The position numbers and the translations under genes were made by a program. The notes beneath the pieces were generated by a model that was given only the letters and a program-made list of their open reading frames with translations, made no database searches and was not told the origin of the DNA. Positions 25,883 through 35,387 of a stretch of 64,000 bases of DNA are shown here, one piece after another (within the stretch, counting starts at the first letter, position 1; every line of letters starts with the position of its first letter). The DNA comes from Roseivivax jejudonensis (GTDB lineage: Bacteria; Pseudomonadota; Alphaproteobacteria; Rhodobacterales; Rhodobacteraceae): positions 186,001-250,000 of the forward strand of contig NZ_FWFK01000004.1 of NCBI RefSeq assembly GCF_900172265.1. Reading direction: 5' to 3'.

Positions 25883-28800
25883 ATGCAGATCGCACGCGGC
25901 GCCATCGACAAGGCGCTTATCACATGGCTGCTGATGATCGGCTGCCTGCTGGGTGGGCTCTGGGGCTTTGCCACGATCGGCCGGCTCGAGGATCCTGCCT
26001 TCACCATCAAGAACGCGATCGTGCTGACGCAGTATCCCGGCGCCTCGGCCGAAGAGGTGGCGCGCGAGGTGTCGGAGCCGCTCGAGAGCGCGATCCAGCA
26101 GATGGCGGAGATCGACACCATCACGTCGTCGAACAAGCCCGGCGTCAGCCGCATCGACGTCGAGATCGAGTCGACCTATGACGGCACCGAGTTGCCGCAG
26201 ATCTGGGACAAGCTGCGCAACCGAGTGAACGACGCACAGGGCGATCTTCCAGACGGCGCCGGGCCCTCGATCGTGAACGACACCTTCGGCGACGTCTTCG
26301 GCATCTTCTACGCCGTGACCGCGCCGGGCTTCACCGATGCCGAGACGCACGCGCTGGCCGAATTCTTGAGGCGCGAGCTGCTGGCGGTGGAGGGCGTGGC
26401 CGATGTCGAGGTCTCCGGCCTGCCCGAAGAGGCGGTATTCGTGGAGCCCGAGCCGGCGATCACCGCGAACCTGGGGATTCCGCCCGCCGCCATCGTCAAC
26501 GCCATCGCGAACGCCAACGTCGTCACGCCCGCGGGGTCGATCGACCAGAACGGACAGAGCATCCGCATCGCGCCTCCGGTCGGATCCGATACGGTCGAGC
26601 AGATCCAGAACCTCACCGTCGGGGTGCAGGGCGAGGTGGTGGACCTGACCGACATCGCGCGCGTCTATCGCGGCCGCGCCGACGATCCAGACCGGATCAT
26701 CCGGTTCGACGGCGAAGAGGCGTTCACCATCGGCGTGTCGGGAAAGTCCGACCTCAACATCGTCGATATCGGCAAGGCGGCCGATGCGCGCATCGACCAG
26801 TTGATGTCGGACATCCCGTACGGCGTCGAATTCAAGCCGATCTATCAGCAACACGAGGTCGTCGAGGAGAGCTCGAACGAGTTTCTCGTGAACCTCGCAA
26901 CGTCCGTGGCGATCGTCGCCGTGGTCCTCGCGCTGTTCATGGGCTGGCGCGCCGCCATCGTGGTCGGCACGACGCTGCTTCTGACGGTGGTCGGCACCGT
27001 GTTCTTCATGGCAGTGTTCGGGATCGAGTTGCAGCGCATCTCGCTCGGCGCGCTCATCATCGCGATGGGCATGCTCGTCGACAACGCCATCGTGGTGGCC
27101 GAGGGCATGCAGGGCGACATGGCCGAGGGCAAGTCGTCACGGGAGGCGGCGTCGGACGTCGCAGGCAAGACGCAGATCCCGCTGCTGGGCGCAACGGTGA
27201 TCGGCATCATGGCGTTTGCCGGGATCGGCCTCAGCCCGGACGCGACAGGCGAATTCCTATTCTCGCTGTTTGCCGTGATCGGAATTTCGCTGCTGCTGTC
27301 GTGGGTTCTCGCGATCACCGCAACGCCGCTGCTCGGGCACTATTTCTTCAAGCGCGGCGGCACCGAGGCCGGCTCGGCCTACAACGGCCCGATCTTCCGC
27401 GCCTACGCGGCGGTGCTGCGTGTGGCGCTGCGCCTGCGCTGGCTGGTGGTGGCCGGGCTGATCGCACTGACGGTCGTGTGCTACTGGGGCTTCGGACAGG
27501 TCAAGCAGCAGTTCTTCCCGGATTCCAACACGCCGTTGTTCTACGTGCACTACACGCTGCCGCAGGGCGCCGACATCCGGCGCACCGCGTCGGATATGGA
27601 AGTGCTGGAGGACTGGCTCGCCGAGCAGGACGAGGTCGTGTCCGTCGCGACCTTCGTCGGTGGCGGCGCCACGCGGTTCATGCTGACCTACGCGCCCGAA
27701 GAAAGCCTGCCGACCTACGGCCATCTGATCATCCGGACCGAGACGCTGGAACAGATCCCGCCGCTGCGCGCCCGACTCGAGGATTTCGGAGCCACTGCCC
27801 TGCCGCAGGGCGAGTTCCGAAGCGAGCGTCTCGCCTTCGGGCCGGGCGGGGGCGCGCCCGTCGCGGTGCGCTTTTCCGGCTCGGACCCGGACGTGCTGCG
27901 CGCGCTCGCCGACGAGGCCCGCGCCCGCATGGAAGAGGCGTCGGACGACGTGCAGAACCTGCGGACCGACTGGCGCCAGCGCGAACTGGTGGTGCGGCCT
28001 CTTTATGCCGAGAACCGGGCGCAGACCGCCGGGATCGCGCGCGAGGACGTGGCCACTGCGCTGGCGAGCGCGACCGACGGCACGCGCGCCGGGGTGTACC
28101 GCGAAAACGACCGGCTGATCCCCATCGTCGTGCGCGATCCGGCGGCCGCCAGCGGCGGCGGGGCGCACCTGATCGATCAACCCGTCTGGTCCGAACCCGC
28201 CGGAACGTTCGTACCGCTCGAGCAGATCATCGACGGCTTCGGCTACGACGTCGAGGACACGCTCTTTCAGCGGCGCAACCGGGTGCCGACCATCGCGGTC
28301 GAGGCCGACGTCCCCGCCGGCGTCAACGCGAACGCGGTCTTCACCGAGGTGCGCGGCACGATCGAGGCAATGGCGCTGCCCGAGGGCTACTCGATGGCCT
28401 GGGGCGGGGAATACGAGAGCTCGGCGGAGGCGCAGCAGAGCCTCGGACGGCAGCTGCCGCTGTCGCTTCTGGTGATGGTGCTGATCTCGATCCTGCTCTT
28501 CGGCAAGCTGCGCCAGCCGCTCATCATATGGCTGCTCGTGCCGATGGCTGTGAACGGGGTGGCGATCGGGCTTTTGTCGACCGGCCTGCCGTTCTCCTTC
28601 ACCGCGCTTCTGGGGCTTCTGTCGCTGTCGGGTATGCTGATCAAGAACGGCATCGTGCTGGTCGAGGAGATCGACCTGACCCGCGCAGATGGCGTGCCGT
28701 TCCGCGAGGCCGTCGTTCGCGCGTCCACCTCGCGTCTGCGGCCCGTGGTCCTCGCCGCGGGCACGACGATCCTCGGGATGACGCCGCTGCTGACCGATGC

Positions 28801-28939
28801 CTTTTTCGCATCGATGGCGGTGACGATCATGGGCGGGCTCGGCTTCGCCTCGGTGCTCACGCTGATCGCGGCGCCGGTGCTCTACGTGATCTTCTTCCCG
28901 CGTGCCTGGAGGGCCGACGCGCCGACCAAGACGGCCTGA
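25883..28939 (+). CDS. RND multidrug efflux permease
   Basis: A 1018-aa inner-membrane pump driven by proton influx. The two-fold RND layout is clear: an N-terminal helix, a large periplasmic porter loop (about 35-330), helices 2-6 with GMLVDNAIVVAEGM near 400 including the proton-relay Asp, a second loop, and helices 8-12 with SGMLIKNGIVLVEEID near 920. It follows the adaptor by 4 bp. Substrate unknown. A near-perfect GC hairpin at 28950-28977 lies just past the stop and may end the operon. Confidence 0.95.
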   Translation: MQIARGAIDKALITWLLMIGCLLGGLWGFATIGRLEDPAFTIKNAIVLTQYPGASAEEVAREVSEPLESAIQQMAEIDTITSSNKPGVSRIDVEIESTYDGTELPQIWDKLRNRVNDAQGDLPDGAGPSIVNDTFGDVFGIFYAVTAPGFTDAETHALAEFLRRELLAVEGVADVEVSGLPEEAVFVEPEPAITANLGIPPAAIVNAIANANVVTPAGSIDQNGQSIRIAPPVGSDTVEQIQNLTVGVQGEVVDLTDIARVYRGRADDPDRIIRFDGEEAFTIGVSGKSDLNIVDIGKAADARIDQLMSDIPYGVEFKPIYQQHEVVEESSNEFLVNLATSVAIVAVVLALFMGWRAAIVVGTTLLLTVVGTVFFMAVFGIELQRISLGALIIAMGMLVDNAIVVAEGMQGDMAEGKSSREAASDVAGKTQIPLLGATVIGIMAFAGIGLSPDATGEFLFSLFAVIGISLLLSWVLAITATPLLGHYFFKRGGTEAGSAYNGPIFRAYAAVLRVALRLRWLVVAGLIALTVVCYWGFGQVKQQFFPDSNTPLFYVHYTLPQGADIRRTASDMEVLEDWLAEQDEVVSVATFVGGGATRFMLTYAPEESLPTYGHLIIRTETLEQIPPLRARLEDFGATALPQGEFRSERLAFGPGGGAPVAVRFSGSDPDVLRALADEARARMEEASDDVQNLRTDWRQRELVVRPLYAENRAQTAGIAREDVATALASATDGTRAGVYRENDRLIPIVVRDPAAASGGGAHLIDQPVWSEPAGTFVPLEQIIDGFGYDVEDTLFQRRNRVPTIAVEADVPAGVNANAVFTEVRGTIEAMALPEGYSMAWGGEYESSAEAQQSLGRQLPLSLLVMVLISILLFGKLRQPLIIWLLVPMAVNGVAIGLLSTGLPFSFTALLGLLSLSGMLIKNGIVLVEEIDLTRADGVPFREAVVRASTSRLRPVVLAAGTTILGMTPLLTDAFFASMAVTIMGGLGFASVLTLIAAPVLYVIFFPRAWRADAPTKTA

Positions 28940-28949
28940 GTGTGTGTCG

Positions 28950-28977
28950 CTGGCGGGGGGCGGCTGCCCCTCGCCAG
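28950..28977 (+). terminator. GC hairpin behind the RND operon
   Basis: CTGGCG (28950-28955) pairs with CGCCAG (28972-28977), and the inner GGGGC with GCCCC, interrupted by one mismatch. No T-run follows. Eleven nt past the permease stop. Confidence 0.45.
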
Positions 28978-29087
28978 TGCCTCATGTATTCAGCCCGGAG
29001 CGGGATCGGCGCCGCGCTTAGGCGCGTGCGCGAAACGTGCTATGGTTGATCCGGCGCCGCGATGGACGCCTTTTTCGAAGTGGCGCG

Positions 29088-29222
29088 ATGAGGGACGGCG
29101 ACCCCGAGGATGTCGAACGGCAGGATGACGAGCGCGTTGGCGCGCCCGGCAGCACGGTTCTGCTGCTCCTGCTGCTGTCCCTGCTCGGATCGTGCAGCGT
29201 GCTCGCCCTCGTGCTCACCTGA
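29088..29222 (+). CDS. Possible small single-helix membrane protein
   Basis: A 44-codon frame with an acidic N-terminal half ([16 protein letters not shown]) and one hydrophobic helix at about residues 23-43 ([20 protein letters not shown]). Codon use is normal for the genome. No clear Shine-Dalgarno. It could be a real small protein or chance; it lies between the RND operon and the convergent tRNA-Leu. Confidence 0.35.
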   Translation: MRDGDPEDVERQDDERVGAPGSTVLLLLLLSLLGSCSVLALVLT

Positions 29223-29258
29223 AGCAGGAGCGGCATCTTGTTCGGGATCCGATCCCGC

Positions 29259-29344
29259 TGGTGCCCGCGGCCGGACTCGAACCGGCACGGCCTCTCGGCC
29301 TAGGGATTTTAAGTCCCCTGTGTCTACCATTCCACCACGCGGGC
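29259..29344 (-). tRNA. tRNA-Leu (anticodon UAA)
   Basis: Acceptor arms 29338-29344 and 29263-29269 pair over 7 bp, and CCA is encoded. The anticodon loop CTTAAAA gives UAA, reading UUA/UUG. A long variable arm (the GGCC...GGCC stem after the anticodon arm) and the T-loop GGTTCGAGTCC are visible. In this GC-rich genome UUA codons should be rare. No integrated element is found next to it. Confidence 0.95.
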
Positions 29345-29388
29345 CCGCGGAGCGCGACCCTAGCGAAGCGCGCAGGCGAGGAAAAGCG

Positions 29389-29925
29389 TCAGAGCGGGGT
29401 GCCCGGAGCGGCATCCAGAAGGTGCCGTTCCGACAGCCAGGGATTGAGGGCGAGCGCGGCGCGCAGCGTCTCTCGCGCGGCCTCGGTCCGGCCGAGACCG
29501 AAAAGGGTCAGAGCCTTGCCGGACAGCGCCGCGACGTGCCGCGGGTTGATTTCCAGCGCCGCCTCGAGATCGGGCAGCGCGGCCGCGTAATCCTGCTGCA
29601 GAAAGGCGATGAAGGCCCGCTGATTGTAGCCTTCGGCGTAGTCCGGGCAGTACGCGACGAGCCGGTCGAATGCCTCGTGGGCGGCGAGAAGGTCATAGAC
29701 CCGCCGCGCCGCCATGCCGCGATCGAGCAGCGCCTGTGCCGCCTCGTCCGGCGCATCGGCCCAGTGGCGCCACATCTCGTTGGAGATGCGCTGGCCCTCG
29801 GCCTCGGTCTCGGCGGCCCGGGCCTCGGCGATCAGTGCATCGAGATCATCACTGTGGTCGGGCGGCGCCGGACAATCGGCCCAGGCCGGCGAGGCGATCA
29901 GAAGACAGGCGATCAGGGCACGCAT
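29389..29925 (-). CDS. Exported TPR protein
   Basis: A 178-aa protein with a signal peptide (about residues 1-17, ending PAWA) and at least two tetratricopeptide repeats: EGYNQRAFIAFLQQDYAAALPDLEAALEINP and the repeat after it, residues about 95-165. Such repeats bind other proteins; the partner is unknown. The ATG at 29925 is chosen because it begins the signal peptide; a frame 36 nt longer is also open. Confidence 0.75.
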   Translation of the reverse strand: MRALIACLLIASPAWADCPAPPDHSDDLDALIAEARAAETEAEGQRISNEMWRHWADAPDEAAQALLDRGMAARRVYDLLAAHEAFDRLVAYCPDYAEGYNQRAFIAFLQQDYAAALPDLEAALEINPRHVAALSGKALTLFGLGRTEAARETLRAALALNPWLSERHLLDAAPGTPL

Positions 29926-30011
29926 CTTCCGAGGATCGCCCGCATGCGCCGCGCCGGTCAAGCGCTGCGCGCTGACGAATTGGGCACCGGATCCGGCCTG
30001 CGCGCGGCCGA

Positions 30012-30488
30012 TCAGGGCCGCCGGGCCATCCCGTCTTCCTTGACCGCCTGCATCGCGACATAGGTGGAGGTGGAGGCGATGTGCGGCAGGGTCGAGATAT
30101 GCTCGGCCAATACGCGCCGATAGCTGCGCATGTCGGCCGTGCGAACCTTGAGGAGATAGTCGAAATTGCCCGCGATGAGATGTGCCTGTTCGATCTCGGG
30201 GATCGCCGCCACCGCGTCGTTGAAGTCGGCGAGCGCCTCTTCACGGGTGTCGGTGAGCCGCACCTCGACGAAGGCCACGTGATCCAGCCCGAGCCGGATC
30301 GGATCGAGGATGGCGCGATATCCCCGTATCGCGCCCACTTCCTCGAGTCGGCGCAGCCGCGCCTGCGTGGGCGATTTCGACAGGCCGATACGGCGCGCCA
30401 ATTCGGTGATCGAACAGCGCCCATCCTCGCCCAAAACCGCGAGAATCGCGCGATCGAAGCGGTCGAGTTCGAGGATATCGGTTTGCAC
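30012..30488 (-). CDS. putR: Lrp/AsnC-family regulator, probable PutR
   Basis: A 158-aa protein with the AsnC-type helix-turn-helix at about residues 18-45 (SITELARRIGLSKSPTQARLRRLEE) and a C-terminal RAM ligand-binding domain (HLIAGNFDYLLKVRTADMRSYRR). The GTG at 30488 is preferred, with GGAG 9 nt upstream; a TTG at 30503 would give 163 aa. Divergent from putA with about 106 bp between starts, as for proline-responsive PutR activators of alphaproteobacteria. Confidence 0.85.
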   Translation of the reverse strand: MQTDILELDRFDRAILAVLGEDGRCSITELARRIGLSKSPTQARLRRLEEVGAIRGYRAILDPIRLGLDHVAFVEVRLTDTREEALADFNDAVAAIPEIEQAHLIAGNFDYLLKVRTADMRSYRRVLAEHISTLPHIASTSTYVAMQAVKEDGMARRP

Positions 30489-30594
30489 GGTCGAACGCTC
30501 CAAAGAAGGCGGATCGGGCAGCTTCGGCCGCCCATTCGGGAAACATCACTCGACGAAGGCGCGTAAGCTAGCACAAATTTGCGGAGGACTTTCA

Positions 30595-33500
30595 ATGCCC
30601 AGAGATATCGCATCCGACCTGCGCCGGACGATCGACGCGCAGACCTACGCCGACGAAGCGCCGCTGGTCGCGTCGCTGGCCGAGACCGCCGAGCTGACTC
30701 CGGCGGATCGTGCGGAAATCTCGAAACGGGCGGCGGCCCTGGTGCGCGATATCCGCGGCAGCGCGCGTCCGGGCCTGATGGAGGTCTTTCTCGCCGAGTA
30801 CGGCCTGTCCACCGAGGAGGGCATCGCCCTGATGTGCCTGGCCGAGGCTCTGCTGCGCGTGCCCGACGCCGAGACGATCGACGCGCTCATCGAGGACAAG
30901 ATCGCGCCGTCCGACTGGGGCAAGCACATGGGCCATTCCGCCTCGCCCCTGGTCAACGCCTCGACCTGGGCGCTGATGCTGACGGGCAATGTGCTGAAGG
31001 ACCGCGACCCCGGCGTCGCCAGCCATCTGCGGGGCGCGATCAAGCGGCTGGGCGAGCCGGTCATCCGCCGCGCCGTCGGTCAGGCGATGCGGGTCATGGG
31101 CCAGCAGTTCGTGCTGGGCGAGACGATCGAGGCAGCGATGAAGCGCGCCGCCAAGCAGGAGTCGCGCGGCTACACCTATTCCTACGACATGCTGGGCGAG
31201 GCCGCGCGCACGGAGGACGATGCGCGGCGCTACCACCTGAGCTATTCGCGCGCGATCAACGCCATCGCGGAGGCCGCGAAGTCGAAGAAGACGCGCGACA
31301 ATCCCGGCATCTCCGTCAAGCTTTCCGCGCTGCATCCGCGCTACGACGAGCTACACTCCGATCTGGTGTTCGAGGTCGTGGTACCGCGGCTGCGCACGCT
31401 GTGTCAGCTCGCCCGCTCGGCGGGCATCGGGCTCAACATCGATGCCGAGGAAGCCGACCGGCTGGCGATCTCGCTCGACGTGATCGAGGAAGTGCTCTCC
31501 GAGCCGTCGCTCAAGGGCTGGGACGGGTTCGGTGTCGTGGTGCAGGCCTACGGCAAGCGCGCGGCCCCGGTGCTCGACTGGCTGCACGACCTGGCGACAC
31601 GGCTCGACAGGCGGATCATGGTGCGCCTCGTGAAGGGCGCCTACTGGGACACCGAGATCAAGCGCGCGCAGGTTCTCGGCGTCGACAGCTTCCCGGTCTT
31701 CACGTCGAAGCCGGCATCGGACGTGAGCTTTATCGCCAATGCGCGCAAGCTGTTGAAGATGACCGACCGCATCTATCCGCAGTTCGCCACGCACAACGCG
31801 CACACCACGATGGCCGTCGTGCACATGGCCGAGTCGATGGAGGTTCCCAACGAGGCGTGGGAATTCCAGCGCCTGCACGGCATGGGCGAGACGCTCTACG
31901 ACCTGCTGATGAAGAAGAACGGCGTGCGCTGCCGGATCTACGCGCCTGTCGGCCAGCACAAGGACCTTCTGGCCTACCTCGTCCGGCGTCTTCTCGAAAA
32001 CGGCGCGAACTCGTCCTTCGTGAACCAGATCGTCGACGAGGACGTGCCGCCGGAGACGGTGGCCGCCGATCCGTTCGATGAGGTTCACGACAGCGGCCTG
32101 ACCACCGGGGCGGAGCTGTTCGAGCCCGAGCGCGTGAACTCGAAAGGCTGGGATCTGCGCCATCGCCCGACGCTCGAGGAGATCGACGCCGCGCGCGGCG
32201 CGTTCGAGCGGCATCGCTGGCAGGCCGGCCCGATCACGGCCGAGGACGCGCCCGCCGGCGCGGAGGAGGTCGTGCCCAACCCGGCACGGCCGCGCGACGA
32301 GGTGGGCACCATCACGTGGGCGACGCCCGAAACCGTGGCGGCGGCGGCTCGCGCCGCGCGACCCTGGGACGCAGATCCGGCCGAGCGGAGCGCGGTGCTG
32401 AACCGGATCGCCGATCTCTACGAGGAGAATTACGGCGAGCTGTTCGCGATCCTGCATCGCGAGGCGGGCAAGTCGCTGCTCGACGCGGTGGCCGAGATCC
32501 GGGAGGCCGTGGATTTCCTGCGCTACTACGGCGCACGAACCGAAGGCGATCCGGCCGTCGGCGTCTTTGCCTGCATCAGCCCGTGGAACTTCCCTCTGGC
32601 GATCTTCACCGGGCAGATCGCCGCGGCGCTGGCCGCCGGCAACGCGGTGCTGTCGAAACCGGCCGAGCAGACGCCGCTGATCGCACACCGCGCGGTGCAA
32701 CTGATGCACGAGGCCGGGGTGCCGCGCACCGCACTTCAACTCGTTCCGGGTGCGGGCGAAGTCGGCGCGGCGCTGACCTCGACGCCCGAGGTCGGCGGCG
32801 TGGCCTTCACCGGCTCCACCGAGACCGCGCAGATCATCCATCGCTCGATGGCCGAGAATCTCGATCCGGGCGCGCCGCTGATCGCCGAGACCGGCGGGCT
32901 CAACGCGATGATCGTCGATTCCACCGCCCTGCCCGAGCAGGCGGTCGCGGCGATCGTCGAAAGCGCGTTCCAGTCGGCCGGGCAGCGGTGTTCGGCGCTG
33001 CGCTGCCTGTACGTGCAGGAAGATATCGCCGAGAGCTTCACCGAGATGCTGACTGGCGCGATGGATGCCATGCGGATCGGCCGGCCGTGGGACGTGTCGA
33101 CCGACGTCGGCCCGGTGATCGACGCCGAGGCCAAGGCCGATATCGACGCCTACATCGCGGAGGCGGACGGTGAGGGCCGCGTGCTCAAGACATGCGACAC
33201 ACCCGATGCCGGGCACTTCGTCGCGCCGACGCTGATCCGCGTGACGGGCATTGGCGAGTTGGAGCGCGAAGTGTTCGGCCCCGTGCTGCACCTCGCCACG
33301 TTCAAGGCGGACGGGATCGACCGCGCCATCGACGCGATCAATGCCAAGGGCTACGGCCTGACGTTCGGTCTGCAGACTCGGATCGACGACCGGGTACAGC
33401 ACGTGTCGGACCGGATTCGCGTGGGCAACGTCTACGTCAACCGCAACCAGATCGGCGCGATCGTGGGCTCCCAGCCGTTCGGCGGCGAGGGCCTCTCCGG

Positions 33501-34032
33501 CACCGGGCCGAAGGCCGGCGGCCCCGACTATGTGGAGCGCTTCCGTGCTCACCCCGCCGACCACGCGGCGGGCGAGTGGTCCAAGGACGACACCGCCAAG
33601 CGGATCGAGACCGCCGCGCGCAAGGCCGCGAAGGAGGTCGTGATCGACAAGACCGAGCTGCCCGGTCCCACGGGTGAGTCGAACATGCTCTCCACCCTGC
33701 CCCGGGACCCGATCCTCTGCCTCGGGCCGGGCGCGGAGGCAGCGGCCGCGCAGGCCAAGGCGATCCGCGACCTGGGCGGCGTCGCCATCGAGGCCGAAGG
33801 GCATGTCACGCCGGAGACGCTGACCACGCTGGACGGGATCGCCGGCGTGATCTGGTGGGGCGATGCGGATACGGCGCGCGCGATCCGTGCGGCGCTCGCG
33901 CGTCGCGAGGGGCCGATCGCGTTCCTCGTGACCGGCCAGCCCGATCGCGGCCACGCGCGGATCGAACGGCATGTCTGCGTCGACACCACCGCGGCCGGCG
34001 GCAACGCGAAGCTGCTCGCCGGGGTGTCCTGA
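30595..34032 (+). CDS. putA: Bifunctional proline dehydrogenase / glutamate-semialdehyde dehydrogenase
   Basis: Oxidises proline to glutamate in two steps. The 1145-aa protein has the FAD-dependent proline dehydrogenase barrel at about residues 60-470 (YTYSYDMLGEAART, VRLVKGAYWDTEIKRAQ, RRLLENGANSSFVNQI) and the aldehyde dehydrogenase domain at about 545-1020 with FTGSTETA and catalytic Cys in SAGQRCSALR. The N-terminal DNA-binding domain of the E. coli type is absent, so control passes to the divergent PutR gene. GGAGG lies 7 nt before the ATG. Confidence 0.97.
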   Translation: MPRDIASDLRRTIDAQTYADEAPLVASLAETAELTPADRAEISKRAAALVRDIRGSARPGLMEVFLAEYGLSTEEGIALMCLAEALLRVPDAETIDALIEDKIAPSDWGKHMGHSASPLVNASTWALMLTGNVLKDRDPGVASHLRGAIKRLGEPVIRRAVGQAMRVMGQQFVLGETIEAAMKRAAKQESRGYTYSYDMLGEAARTEDDARRYHLSYSRAINAIAEAAKSKKTRDNPGISVKLSALHPRYDELHSDLVFEVVVPRLRTLCQLARSAGIGLNIDAEEADRLAISLDVIEEVLSEPSLKGWDGFGVVVQAYGKRAAPVLDWLHDLATRLDRRIMVRLVKGAYWDTEIKRAQVLGVDSFPVFTSKPASDVSFIANARKLLKMTDRIYPQFATHNAHTTMAVVHMAESMEVPNEAWEFQRLHGMGETLYDLLMKKNGVRCRIYAPVGQHKDLLAYLVRRLLENGANSSFVNQIVDEDVPPETVAADPFDEVHDSGLTTGAELFEPERVNSKGWDLRHRPTLEEIDAARGAFERHRWQAGPITAEDAPAGAEEVVPNPARPRDEVGTITWATPETVAAAARAARPWDADPAERSAVLNRIADLYEENYGELFAILHREAGKSLLDAVAEIREAVDFLRYYGARTEGDPAVGVFACISPWNFPLAIFTGQIAAALAAGNAVLSKPAEQTPLIAHRAVQLMHEAGVPRTALQLVPGAGEVGAALTSTPEVGGVAFTGSTETAQIIHRSMAENLDPGAPLIAETGGLNAMIVDSTALPEQAVAAIVESAFQSAGQRCSALRCLYVQEDIAESFTEMLTGAMDAMRIGRPWDVSTDVGPVIDAEAKADIDAYIAEADGEGRVLKTCDTPDAGHFVAPTLIRVTGIGELEREVFGPVLHLATFKADGIDRAIDAINAKGYGLTFGLQTRIDDRVQHVSDRIRVGNVYVNRNQIGAIVGSQPFGGEGLSGTGPKAGGPDYVERFRAHPADHAAGEWSKDDTAKRIETAARKAAKEVVIDKTELPGPTGESNMLSTLPRDPILCLGPGAEAAAAQAKAIRDLGGVAIEAEGHVTPETLTTLDGIAGVIWWGDADTARAIRAALARREGPIAFLVTGQPDRGHARIERHVCVDTTAAGGNAKLLAGVS

Positions 34033-34110
34033 CCCCAGGCCGGGCGCCGCGGCGCGGTGCTCGGTCACGCCACGCTTGACGCGGGCCCGCCCCGCGCCAA
34101 GCTCTGCGCC

Positions 34111-34890
34111 ATGTTCCCGATCCGCGATCACAACCCGTCAGGGTCCACGCCCTTCGTCACATGGGCGCTGATCGTGGCGAACGTGGTGATTTTCCTGAAC
34201 TACTGGCACCTGTTCCAGAACGAGCTGGCGCTGAACCGGTTCTTCTTCGAGTGGGCCATGATCCCGGCGCGCGTGTCGATGGGCGAGGGCTTCGGCGGGT
34301 TGGTGACCTCCATGTTCCTGCACGGCGGCATCCTGCACCTTGCCGGCAACATGCTGTTTCTGTTCATCTTCGGCGACAACGTCGAGGACGAGATGGGCCA
34401 CCTGCCCTACCTCGCCTTCTACCTCGCGTGCGGCGTGGCGGCGGCATTGGCGCAGTACGTGACGGCACCGCTGAGCCAGGTGCCGATGGTGGGCGCCTCG
34501 GGCGCGATCGCCGGCGTCATGGGCGCCTACCTGCTGCTGTTTCCGCGGGCGCGCGTCGATATCCTGATCATCCTCATCATCATCTTTCGCATCGTCACCA
34601 TCCCCGCGTGGATTCTGCTTGCACTGTGGCTTGCCATGCAGGCGTTCGGCGGCATCGGCGCGCCGGCCGATGCCGGTGGTACGGCCTACTGGGCGCATGT
34701 GGGCGGGTTCGTGATCGGCGTGCTGCTCTGCGTGCCGCTCTGGCTTCTGCGCGGCGGGACGGCCTTCTGGCGCCGGTCGCACGGGACGCCGCCGCATCCA
34801 GAAGCGCGCTATCGCTTCGTCACCTCGGACGTTCCGCGCGCGGGGCGGCGGCGGAACGCCGGGCGGCCGCGCGGGCCTTGGGGTCGCTAG
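34111..34890 (+). CDS. Rhomboid-family intramembrane serine protease
   Basis: A 259-aa protein with six hydrophobic helices. The catalytic Ser is in VGASGAIAGVMGAY near residue 130 and the His in YWAHVGGFVIGV near 195; HGGILHLAGNMLFLFIFGDNVED near 72-92 is the loop/helix-2 block. The C-terminal 45 residues are Arg/Pro-rich and cytoplasmic. Cleaves membrane proteins within the bilayer; substrates unknown. Start at 34111 follows the family N-terminus FPIRDHNPS. Confidence 0.93.
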   Translation: MFPIRDHNPSGSTPFVTWALIVANVVIFLNYWHLFQNELALNRFFFEWAMIPARVSMGEGFGGLVTSMFLHGGILHLAGNMLFLFIFGDNVEDEMGHLPYLAFYLACGVAAALAQYVTAPLSQVPMVGASGAIAGVMGAYLLLFPRARVDILIILIIIFRIVTIPAWILLALWLAMQAFGGIGAPADAGGTAYWAHVGGFVIGVLLCVPLWLLRGGTAFWRRSHGTPPHPEARYRFVTSDVPRAGRRRNAGRPRGPWGR

Positions 34891-35006
34891 CGCTCCGATG
34901 CGCGCCGCGACGCAAGCACGGGCACGGACATGCGCACGGAGGACTTGCGCTCGGCGAGAGAGCCGCGATGCTCGGGCGTGACCCACGCCGAACAGGAAGG
35001 CGCCCG

Positions 35007-35384
35007 ATGTCCGACCGGCCAGACCCCCGTACCGCCACCTGCCATTGCGGCGCCGTCGAATTGCGCGTGACGCTGTCGGACCGGCTGGAGGATGCGCGGC
35101 GCTGCGACTGCTCCTACTGCCGCAGGCGTCCGGCGCCGGTAGTTTCCGCGAAGCTTGCCGACCTCACGGTCGTGCGCGGGGCAGATCACCTGACGCTCTA
35201 CCAGTGGGGCACGCACACGGCCGAGCATCATTTCTGCTCGGTCTGCGGGATCTACATGTATCACCGCCGCCGGTCCGACCCGACGGAATACGGCATCAAC
35301 ATGGGTACACTCGAGGGCGTGAACCCGGCCGAGTACGAGCCCGTCCCGTGGAACGACGGGGTGAACCACCCCTCGGACCGCTGA
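35007..35384 (+). CDS. GFA/CENP-V domain protein
   Basis: A 125-aa zinc-binding protein with cysteines in CHCGAVE (residue 12), CDCSYCRRR (33) and HFCSVCGIYMYHRR (76). This is the fold of glutathione-dependent formaldehyde-activating enzyme, but the short form has no defined reaction. A Shine-Dalgarno (AGGAAGG) stands before the ATG. It converges with the inositol monophosphatase gene, 3 bp away. Confidence 0.88.
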   Translation: MSDRPDPRTATCHCGAVELRVTLSDRLEDARRCDCSYCRRRPAPVVSAKLADLTVVRGADHLTLYQWGTHTAEHHFCSVCGIYMYHRRRSDPTEYGINMGTLEGVNPAEYEPVPWNDGVNHPSDR

Positions 35385-35387
35385 CGT

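Noticed and set aside
29259-29344. tRNA-Leu as an integration site
   Set aside because: No repeat of the tRNA end, integrase or composition change on either side.
31351-34131. A 926-codon open frame antisense to putA
   Set aside because: Reads through a gene with intact motifs; no domain or start signal of its own.
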